Positions 1 through 5,379 of a stretch of DNA of 8,061 nt are shown piece after piece. The position numbers were made by a program, and so were the translations under genes. The notes beneath the pieces were generated by a model that worked only from the letters and a program-made list of their open reading frames with translations, had not been told where the DNA came from and searched no databases. The first letter of the stretch is position 1, and each line of letters begins with the position of its first letter. Origin of the DNA: Chloroflexota bacterium (lineage in GTDB: Bacteria > Chloroflexota > Dehalococcoidia > Lucifugimonadales > UBA3495); contig JADFPM010000122.1 in the NCBI GenBank assembly GCA_022562335.1, forward strand, positions 1 through 8,061. The letters are read 5' to 3'.

Positions 1-1432
1 TGGCCGAAGAGACATTGCCTCCCTGCCACCGGAACCCCACGGAGACACCCCGGCCCCGATTGGGCCCTCCCAAGGGAGCTGCGTAGTGGGGGTGTGACTT
101 CATCGCTTCCTCCAGTTCCTTACAACCGAAAGGCGCGAGGGAGACCCCGTTGGCCATCCTGTCTCCTTCTGAAACGGCGTTGAGCAGGCGGAACTCCATG
201 GGGTCCATGCCTAGCTTTTCCGCCAGTTCGTCAATGACCGGCTCCACTGCGAAGGAAGCCTGGGGTTGGCCCGGCGCCCGGTAGGACCCCGTCTTCTGTT
301 TGTTGCAAACGATGTCATAGCCGTCGACCAGCAGGTTTTCGATGTTGTACGGGCCGAAAGCCGTCAGCGCGCCGCCACCCACCGGCGAGCCGGGAAATCC
401 ACCGGCTTCGTAGTTCAGTTCCACCTGGGCGGCGGTGATCTTTCCCTGGTTGGTGACGCCGATCTTGGTGCGCATGAAGGTTGCCGAAGTAGGACCGCTG
501 CCCTCGAACACCTCTTTGCGGCTCATGGCGATCTTTACCGGGTACCCGCTTTTGCGGGAAAGTATGGCCACCACGGGGTCCAGGTATGCAATGCCTTTGG
601 CGCCAAATCCCCCGCCCACTTCCATGGGCACCACCTTGACCTGCGACTCGGGCATGCCAAGGATGGCGGAAGTCAGGGAGCGGATGGCGAACGCCCCTTG
701 GGTGCTGGTCCAGATGGTCAAGTTACCGCTGGCCGACCATGAAGCGGTGGAGACGTGGGGCTCGATGTACCCCGGGTGGACCGACTCGGTGTGGAATTCC
801 CTTTCCAATACGATGTCGGCTTCCCTAAATCCCTTTTCCACGTCACCCAACTTATGCTGTATGTGGCTGGCCACGTTGCCATGGACCCCCGTATCCTCGC
901 CCCGCTCAAACCGGGTGACCTTGAACATGGTGGTCAGATTTTCGTGGAGGATCGGAGCATCGTCTTTCAGGGCGTCGTGCAGGGTTAGGGCGGAAGGCAA
1001 TACCTGGTAATCCACCTTTATGTGGCCCAAGGCCTCCTCGGCCAGATGCGGGCTGGTGGCCGCCACCGCCGCCACGGCGTGCCCTTTATAAAGCACCTTT
1101 CCGTGGGCCAGTATGTTCTCGGCCATCATCCTGGAGTTACCCTGGGTTTCGGCAAAGTCGATCTCGCGGTCTTCCACTATTGGGAAGTCCGCCGAGGTCG
1201 CCACCGCCATCACGCCGGGCATGGCTTCCGCCGCGCTGGTATCGATGGAACGGATGATGGCATGGGCGTGGGGGCTCCGCAGAATCTTGCCATGCAGAAG
1301 CCCCGGCAGATTTATGTCGGAGCCGAACTTGGCGGCGCCGGTGACCTTATCAAAGCCGTCGGCCCGGGCAGGCCTGGTGCCGATCACCCTGTACTCACGA
1401 GAGGTTTCGCCGGTTTGGCTGGTGGTGGTCAT
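1..1432 (-). CDS. Xanthine dehydrogenase/aldehyde oxidase-family molybdenum-binding large subunit, partial (C-terminus outside window)
   Basis: The open frame leaves the window at base 1, so about 477 residues of a family that usually has 750-800 are present. The start gives MTTTSQTGETSREYRVIGTR. Residues ~15-130 are the a/b hammerhead domain (ADGFDKVTGAAKFGSDI, LRSPHAHA). From ~160 the molybdopterin-binding domain follows, with GGGFGAK at 273-279 and SYRAPGQPQ from about 383, then DELAEKLGMDPMEFRLLN. The family hydroxylates aldehydes, N-heterocycles or CO using Mo-cytosine dinucleotide, with FAD and 2Fe-2S partner subunits; neither partner is visible here. Where CoxL of form I CO dehydrogenase has the AYRCSFR loop, this protein has YRAPGQP, so CO oxidation is unlikely; the substrate is unknown. 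I chose 1432 because GAGGTG sits 6 nt upstream and family homology begins just after it. The frame stays open to an ATG at 1603 (57 extra residues, with an in-frame TGA 15 nt before it), which is the alternative start. Confidence 0.9.
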   Translation of the reverse strand, partial: MTTTSQTGETSREYRVIGTRPARADGFDKVTGAAKFGSDINLPGLLHGKILRSPHAHAIIRSIDTSAAEAMPGVMAVATSADFPIVEDREIDFAETQGNSRMMAENILAHGKVLYKGHAVAAVAATSPHLAEEALGHIKVDYQVLPSALTLHDALKDDAPILHENLTTMFKVTRFERGEDTGVHGNVASHIQHKLGDVEKGFREADIVLEREFHTESVHPGYIEPHVSTASWSASGNLTIWTSTQGAFAIRSLTSAILGMPESQVKVVPMEVGGGFGAKGIAYLDPVVAILSRKSGYPVKIAMSRKEVFEGSGPTSATFMRTKIGVTNQGKITAAQVELNYEAGGFPGSPVGGGALTAFGPYNIENLLVDGYDIVCNKQKTGSYRAPGQPQASFAVEPVIDELAEKLGMDPMEFRLLNAVSEGDRMANGVSLAPFGCKELEEAMKSHPHYAAPLGGPNRGRGVSVGFRWQGGNVSSA

Positions 1433-1647
1433 GGTATGCACCTCAGTTGTTGTTACAAGCGGTTCGATCTGCGGGCGGACCATCCCCGGGTGGTCACGGA
1501 TGGATGGACCCCAGTCAATGTCCCGTTGCGGAAGGCAGACCGGGTCACCGCAGTGATCGGCTGCCAGCGCCGGTCCTAAGTCTACCACCATCGGTTTTCC
1601 CATAGACCTTTCCGGTCAAACGGTCCGTTCGGCCCATGGAAAATGGG

Positions 1648-1653
1648 TATAAT
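1648..1653 (+). promoter_or_regulatory. Consensus -10 box (TATAAT) for the SQR-like gene
   Basis: A perfect TATAAT lies 52 bp before the ATG at 1706. No good -35 is found at 16-18 bp upstream (the bases near 1624-1630 are CG-rich), so expression may need an activator. The box sits inside an upstream in-frame extension beginning at an ATG at 1643, which argues that translation starts at 1706 instead. Confidence 0.5.
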
Positions 1654-1678
1654 GCGCCCTTACCACCAATCCGGTCAA
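1649..1678 (-). promoter_or_regulatory. Candidate sigma-70-type promoter for the molybdenum hydroxylase gene
   Basis: Read on the minus strand, TTGACC (complement of 1673-1678, 5 of 6 matches) is followed by an 18-bp spacer and CATTAT (complement of 1649-1654, 4 of 6 matches). Transcription would begin near 1642, just upstream of the alternative ATG at 1603. The elements overlap the plus-strand -10, so the two promoters would compete or be co-regulated. Identified by eye only. Confidence 0.4.
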
Positions 1679-1705
1679 ACGGGAGACTTAGAGAAGGAGA
1701 AGCTT

Positions 1706-2860
1706 ATGGCTGGAAAGACGATTGTCGTGCTCGGTGGCGGAACCGGCGGAGTGGTGGCGGCCAACGAGCTTCGGAGAAGGTTGGACCGGGAGCACCAGGT
1801 AGTCCTGGTTGACCGGGAGGGGAGTCATGTTTTTTGGCCCTCGCTTTTGTGGCTCCAGGTTGGATTGAGGAAGCCTGAGAGCATCGTCCGGGACCTGGCG
1901 GGTCTGGAGAGGAAGGGGATTCAGGTCATCAAGGAACCGGTGGAAGCGATAGACCCATCTCTCAAGACCGTGCGCTTGCCCAGCCGGGAGATCGAGGCCG
2001 ACCAGATGGTGATTTCCCTGGGCGCTGATCTCGCTCCGGAAAATGTGCCCGGCTTGGCAGAAGCGGGGCATAACCTGTATACCCTGGCCGGCGCCACCGC
2101 GGTGCGCGACACCCGGCTTCAGTTCACCAGCGGATCTCTGGCGGTGGTGGTGGCCTCGACCCCTTTCAAATGTCCGGCTGCCCCCTACGAGGCGGCCATG
2201 CTCCTGGAGAACGACCTGCGCAAACGAAAAGTCAGGGACCGGGTTTCCGTTTCCCTCTTTACCCCCGAGGCCGGCCCCATGGGCGTGGCCGGTCCCGTCG
2301 TATCCGCCGGGATGAGGGACATGCTGGAAGAACGGAACATCGATTATTACCCCCAACACCAAATCGGCCACGTTGACCCAAACAGCCGGACGCTGCACTT
2401 CAAAGACCAGAACAGCGCGAGTTTTGACTACCTGGTATTCATACCTCCCCACCAAGCGCCGGCGGTGGTTTCCGCAGCCGGCCTGACGGGAGACAGCGGC
2501 TGGATCCCGGTGGACCGCCAATCTATGGAGACCCGCTTCCCAGGGGTTTACGCCATCGGCGACGTCACCTCGATCCCCCTTGCCATGGGCCTTCCCCTGC
2601 CCAAGGCCGGCGTGTTCGCGCACCACCAGGCCCAGGTGGTGGCGGCGAGCATTGCGGCCAGGATAACCGGGTCCGGGTCGTCTTTAGCCTTCAACGGCCA
2701 CGGTGAATGTTTCGTCGAAGTGGGCGGTGGCAAGGCCGGTTTCGGCCGGGGAGATTTTTATGCCGAACCCGTCCCCAAGTTCAAAATGTACAAACCAGGG
2801 CGTCATTGGCACGCGGCCAAGGTGTTGTTTGAGAAAGATTGGTTCCGGCGCTGGTTGTAA
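1706..2860 (+). CDS. Sulfide:quinone oxidoreductase-like FAD-dependent oxidoreductase
   Basis: This 384-residue flavoprotein belongs to the disulfide reductase-like SQR/flavocytochrome c sulfide dehydrogenase family; such enzymes oxidise sulfide at a cysteine pair and pass electrons through FAD to membrane quinone. The N-terminal dinucleotide-binding loop is VVLGGGTGGVVAA (residues ~7-19). The second FAD-binding motif, VYAIGDVTSIP, has its Asp at 286. Cys156 (FKCPAAPYEAAM) and Cys335 (GECFVEVGGG) are the only cysteines; by position they match the two redox cysteines of known SQRs (Cys160 and Cys356 in the Acidithiobacillus enzyme). The C-terminus ends in an amphipathic, aromatic-rich stretch (KVLFEKDWFRRWL) of the kind that anchors SQR to the membrane. 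The start at 1706 has AAGGAG 6 nt upstream; an in-frame ATG at 1643 lacks a ribosome site and precedes the -10 box. Sulfide as substrate is inferred; related family members act on other substrates. Confidence 0.85.
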   Translation: MAGKTIVVLGGGTGGVVAANELRRRLDREHQVVLVDREGSHVFWPSLLWLQVGLRKPESIVRDLAGLERKGIQVIKEPVEAIDPSLKTVRLPSREIEADQMVISLGADLAPENVPGLAEAGHNLYTLAGATAVRDTRLQFTSGSLAVVVASTPFKCPAAPYEAAMLLENDLRKRKVRDRVSVSLFTPEAGPMGVAGPVVSAGMRDMLEERNIDYYPQHQIGHVDPNSRTLHFKDQNSASFDYLVFIPPHQAPAVVSAAGLTGDSGWIPVDRQSMETRFPGVYAIGDVTSIPLAMGLPLPKAGVFAHHQAQVVAASIAARITGSGSSLAFNGHGECFVEVGGGKAGFGRGDFYAEPVPKFKMYKPGRHWHAAKVLFEKDWFRRWL

Positions 2861-2866
2861 CGCCGG
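2845..2866 (+). other. GC-rich hairpin spanning the SQR-like gene stop codon
   Basis: CCGGCG (2845-2850) pairs perfectly with CGCCGG (2861-2866) around a 10-nt loop that ends with the TAA stop. There is no downstream T run, so it is not a typical intrinsic terminator. It could reduce read-through or protect the upstream message, or be a chance pairing in GC-rich DNA. Confidence 0.3.
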
Positions 2867-2874
2867 TAGTAACC

Positions 2875-2991
2875 ATGAAGGTGTATCCATGCCTGAGGTT
2901 TTCACGGGTACGGTCACCCGCCATTTCGGCCGCAAAGGCGGGAAGTTTACCGGCGGCCCGAAACATCCAACCGGTGGCCCGAAACATCTAA
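2875..2991 (+). CDS. Possible 38-residue small ORF upstream of the hemerythrin genes
   Basis: An ATG at 2875 opens a 38-codon frame ending with TAA at 2989-2991, inside the tandem repeat array and 36 bp before the first hemerythrin gene. The peptide is basic (MKVYPCLRFSRVRSP...). There is no convincing ribosome-binding site and no recognisable family. A second ATG at 2889 in another frame runs into the hemerythrin gene and encodes a KH-containing heptapeptide repeat, also without family support. Either could be a leader peptide; both are probably non-coding. Confidence 0.12.
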   Translation: MKVYPCLRFSRVRSPAISAAKAGSLPAARNIQPVARNI

Positions 2992-3011
2992 CTGATAGCA
3001 GGAAACATAAA
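2949..3011 (+). repeat. Three tandem 21-bp units upstream of the first hemerythrin gene
   Basis: Units occupy 2949-2969, 2970-2990 and 2991-3011. Units 1 and 2 agree at 19 of 21 bases. Unit 3 is more diverged (13 of 21 against unit 1) but keeps the GAAACAT core at the same place. The period equals two turns of B-DNA, so the cores lie on one helix face. The array ends 16 bp before the hemerythrin ATG, next to the AGGAG ribosome site. A cooperative operator or an RNA-level element is possible. Confidence 0.75.
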
Positions 3012-3027
3012 CTAGGAGACGCAAAAG

Positions 3028-3729
3028 ATGGCTTTCGATGTCGCTGGGTTGGAGAACCCCGTGGATGTTATGTACCTGATTCACCGGGCTCTCCGCCGCC
3101 AGGCGAAGCGGGCTCAACAGTTGGCCGACGGCCTGGAGACGGGCGGCAGCCTGCAGCCCTTCAAGTTGGCTTTCAATGACTGGGCGGCAGCATTGTTGTT
3201 TCATTCCGACCGGGAAGAGGCCTTCACGCCAGCCCCATTATCCGAAACTTCGCCGGAGCCGGGAGGTGCTATACCGGAGAAGGCTGACCAGGGGTTGGCG
3301 GATATGGTCAAGTGGGCCATGGCTGCCAACGAGGACCAGCTCCACCGGGAGATGTTGGAAAAGTTGGAAGAAGTGTTGGCGGTGTTAGAGGACGACATTG
3401 GAACCACCAGCGTGATCACTCGCACCAAACAGCACCTCAGACGGCAGGTTACGGAGTTGCGCATCATCCAGGAAGACCACCTGGAGACCGAGGAGGCCTT
3501 GGTCCTTCCGGTGATGCGCCAAACCATGGACAAAACCCGTCAGTTGGCCTTCGTCCGGGGCCTCCTCATCGACGATGAGGCCCAAGACCCGCGGTGGGTC
3601 ATCGACTGGCTTATCGGACAGTTGGATGCCGAAGACCGAAATACCTTGGCCCTGCTTGAAGGCTGGTTCCAGGCTGGTACAAGAAAACATCATCTAGGGA
3701 AGCGTCAACTTCAGAGTGACCCGGTATAA
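3028..3729 (+). CDS. Hemerythrin-like protein, first paralogue (one helix segment shortened)
   Basis: This 233-residue, soluble, largely helical protein has hemerythrin-type motifs. They are His19 in helix A (VDVMYLIHRA), the HxxxE pair His59/Glu63 (LLFHSDREEAF), His106 (LHREM) and a second HxxxE pair His151/Glu155 (DHLETEEALVLP). Hemerythrins bind a di-iron centre for O2 storage, sensing or NO handling. The protein aligns with the next gene along most of its length (PVDVMYL, the RT(K/R) stretch, and DPRW(V/I)IDW near the C-terminus), so the pair arose by tandem duplication. Between His63-region and His106 it is 16 residues shorter than its paralogue and lacks the segment carrying His84 and His90, so its metal site may be incomplete. 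The start has AGGAG (3014-3018) 9 nt upstream. The family is clear; ligand and role are inferred. Confidence 0.8.
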   Translation: MAFDVAGLENPVDVMYLIHRALRRQAKRAQQLADGLETGGSLQPFKLAFNDWAAALLFHSDREEAFTPAPLSETSPEPGGAIPEKADQGLADMVKWAMAANEDQLHREMLEKLEEVLAVLEDDIGTTSVITRTKQHLRRQVTELRIIQEDHLETEEALVLPVMRQTMDKTRQLAFVRGLLIDDEAQDPRWVIDWLIGQLDAEDRNTLALLEGWFQAGTRKHHLGKRQLQSDPV

Positions 3730-3806
3730 ATTTCGCCGTTGGGCAGCGCCATCCGACAACAATAGCGGAATGGCCCCGTCCCTGCGGCCCATTTGGAGGA
3801 CCCGCA

Positions 3807-4520
3807 ATGGAAGAAGTTATCACCACGATAGAAAGCCCAATCGACGTCATGTACCTGTTGCATAAGGCCTTTCGGGCCCAATCGGAACGTGTGGAAAAGC
3901 TGGCGGCTCAAGGCGAGGCCGGTGGCGATCTGACGGAATTTAAAGCGGCCTTTGAATTCTGGATCAAGCAACTGCTGTACCACGCCACGGTGGAAGACAA
4001 ACACATGACAGCGCCGCTCACCGGCAGCCAAGCCGCCCGGGATAATGAAGCCGAACATGCGGAACTGGTCGTACACGGCACGGGCGTGGTTGATTTTTTG
4101 GCGAAGGGCGACACCGCCGGGTTGTCGGACAACGTCAAAGCGGCAATGGCAGCCTTGGAGCAGGAACAGCATCAGGAACTTGTGGCCAAGGCCCAGGAAG
4201 TGGAAGAGGTGCTAAAACGGGCCATAGGTGAAGAAAAGGTTGTGGCCCGCACCAGACGGAACCTGTACCGGCGCGTCATGGCCTTGCGGGTGCTGGAGTT
4301 CGACCACTTCGAGAATGAAGAGGCGTTTGTGCTGCCTTTGGTGCGGGAGAGCATGCCCCTGCAGGAGCTCTCTGTGGTGAAACACCTGCTCCTGGACCCA
4401 GAGGCATCAGACCCCCGTTGGATCATAGACTGGGTGGCCAGTGAGTTAACACCTCAGGAGCGCCAACTGTTGGCCGCCTTGGAAGGCCGATTCGAGGAAG
4501 TCGCCACCGCGGGAGATTAG
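3807..4520 (+). CDS. Hemerythrin-like protein, second paralogue (full set of candidate ligands)
   Basis: A 237-residue helical protein, roughly half identical to its upstream neighbour over the first ~60 residues. Candidate di-iron ligands are His19 (IDVMYLLHKA), His59/Glu63 (LLYHATVEDKH), His84 and/or His90 (EAEHAELVVHG), His122 (EQHQEL) and His167/Glu171 (DHFENEEAFVLP). This resembles the five-histidine, two-carboxylate set of hemerythrins. The C-terminal ~50 residues (DPRWIIDWVASELTPQERQLLAALEG) extend beyond the ~130-residue core and are shared with the paralogue; their function is unknown. GGAGG lies 7 nt before the ATG. The gene follows the first paralogue after 77 bp and precedes the PAS-LuxR regulator by 29 bp, suggesting co-transcription. 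It may bind O2, NO or serve as an iron-dependent sensor; the sequence does not decide between these. Confidence 0.85.
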   Translation: MEEVITTIESPIDVMYLLHKAFRAQSERVEKLAAQGEAGGDLTEFKAAFEFWIKQLLYHATVEDKHMTAPLTGSQAARDNEAEHAELVVHGTGVVDFLAKGDTAGLSDNVKAAMAALEQEQHQELVAKAQEVEEVLKRAIGEEKVVARTRRNLYRRVMALRVLEFDHFENEEAFVLPLVRESMPLQELSVVKHLLLDPEASDPRWIIDWVASELTPQERQLLAALEGRFEEVATAGD

Positions 4521-4549
4521 GTTGAGCCCCGCCTGCCACGGAGAGGCGT

Positions 4550-5221
4550 ATGTTTAGCACGGATCCCTGGGAAGACTATCTAAGGACCGGTGACGGCGTC
4601 TTTGCCGTGGACCGCAGCCAGCGGATAATATCCTGGAACGCCGGAGCCACGGCGATCCTGGGCCACACCTCCGACGAGGTGGTGGGTAAGTACTGCTTCG
4701 ACGTGGTCCGGGGGATGGACGAGTCGGGCCGGTTCTGCTGTGTAGCCGACTGCCCGGTGGCGAAATGCGCCCTGCTTGGAGTTCTCCCTGCCGGCCAGAA
4801 CCTGGAGGTGAAAGATCGGGAAGGCGCCGTCCATTGGCTGGGAGTCACCCACGCCGTCTGCAGCGATTCCCAGTCCGCGCCGGCGATCGTTCATGTCTTT
4901 CGGGATCTGACCCCGTTGATGGAGGCCAAAAGGCTGGTGGACAGCATCGCCGGCCAGCTGGAGGGATACCTGTCCCACACCCTCCCGCAGGCCCCTAACG
5001 GCAACTCCTCCGGTCCGGAGCCCGGCCTCACCGAGCGGGAAAACCAGGTGCTGGTCCTCCTGGTCCAGGGCCTGGGGACCAACGCCATCGCCAAGACCCT
5101 GACCATCAGCAACGCCACCGCTCGGAACCACATCCAGAACATCCTCTCCAAACTGGATGTCCACACCCGCCTTGAGGCGGTGGCCTACGCCTTGAGCCGC
5201 CGGTTGGTGGAACCGGGATAG
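4550..5221 (+). CDS. PAS-domain LuxR-type transcriptional regulator with a cysteine cluster
   Basis: This 223-residue protein has an N-terminal PAS domain (~10-125: GVFAVDRSQRIISWNAGA, ILGHTSDEVVGKYCFDVVRG, IVHVFRDLT), a short helical linker (~125-140) and a C-terminal LuxR/GerE helix-turn-helix (~160-220: LTERENQVLVLLVQGLGTNA, then ATARNHIQNILSKLDVHTR). There is no receiver domain or transmembrane segment, so it is a one-component cytoplasmic regulator. Within the PAS domain Cys49, Cys63, Cys64, Cys68 and Cys73 crowd into 25 residues (with Cys103 further on), which could bind a metal or Fe-S cluster or sense thiol-reactive species. Oxygen-sensing PAS proteins with an Fe-S cluster such as NreB give a precedent, but with different spacing. 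A GGAG sits 6 nt before the ATG. Its position directly after the hemerythrins suggests it controls that unit, and possibly the neighbouring genes. The signal is unknown. Confidence 0.88.
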   Translation: MFSTDPWEDYLRTGDGVFAVDRSQRIISWNAGATAILGHTSDEVVGKYCFDVVRGMDESGRFCCVADCPVAKCALLGVLPAGQNLEVKDREGAVHWLGVTHAVCSDSQSAPAIVHVFRDLTPLMEAKRLVDSIAGQLEGYLSHTLPQAPNGNSSGPEPGLTERENQVLVLLVQGLGTNAIAKTLTISNATARNHIQNILSKLDVHTRLEAVAYALSRRLVEPG

Positions 5222-5262
5222 CCGGCCCGCAGCCCTGATCCAACCCCATCCCTTCACGTTAC

Positions 5263-5278
5263 TGATGCAGATGCATCA
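5263..5278. promoter_or_regulatory. Perfect 7-2-7 palindrome upstream of the luciferase-like gene
   Basis: TGATGCA-GA-TGCATCA is a perfect inverted repeat 102 bp before the ATG at 5380, in the 158-bp gap after the regulator gene. A 16-bp dyad of this form is typical of a dimeric transcription factor site. The adjacent PAS-LuxR protein is one candidate, though LuxR sites vary. No clear promoter was recognised beside it, and there is no T run to suggest a terminator. Confidence 0.5.
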
Positions 5279-5379
5279 CCCACCCTGGGCAATCCGCATC
5301 TTTCCCCACACCTATCCCCGGCCTTACATTTACTTCAACCGGTTTTGATCAGGCTGGTTCTATCTCAGGAGGTGGCATC

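Larger units (their letters stand above)
1611..1682. repeat. Two direct copies of a 13-bp repeat in the divergent control region
   Basis: TCCGGTCAAACGG occurs exactly at 1611-1623 and again at 1670-1682, 59 bp apart. The copies flank the -10 elements of both divergent promoter candidates; the second contains the minus-strand -35 hexamer (TTGACC read on the minus strand). Two identical copies in so short a region suggest binding sites for a regulator of the molybdenum hydroxylase and/or the flavoprotein gene. The regulator is unknown. Confidence 0.5.

Noticed and set aside
266..1579. Several plus-strand open frames (up to 191 residues) across the first 1.6 kb
   Set aside because: They lie opposite the continuous molybdenum hydroxylase frame on the minus strand, have no ribosome sites or recognisable motifs, and overlap each other; they are antisense shadows in GC-rich DNA.
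1643..1705. N-terminal extension of the SQR-like protein by 21 residues
   Set aside because: No ribosome-binding site precedes the ATG at 1643, the TATAAT box lies inside the extension, and the dinucleotide-binding motif starts right after the ATG at 1706, which has AAGGAG.
1688..2626. Minus-strand open frame (312 residues) opposite the SQR-like gene
   Set aside because: The plus strand carries the FAD motifs and the cysteine pair; the antisense frame has no recognisable domain.
3564..3580. Perfect palindrome CCTCATCG-A-CGATGAGG inside the first hemerythrin gene
   Set aside because: It lies in mid-gene and encodes part of the LLIDDEA stretch; the paralogue has the related peptide without the palindrome, so coincidence of codons is the simplest explanation.
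3730..3806. Gap between the hemerythrin paralogues as a possible terminator or promoter region
   Set aside because: No stable hairpin with a T run and no paired -35/-10 hexamers were found; only the GGAGG ribosome site is clear.
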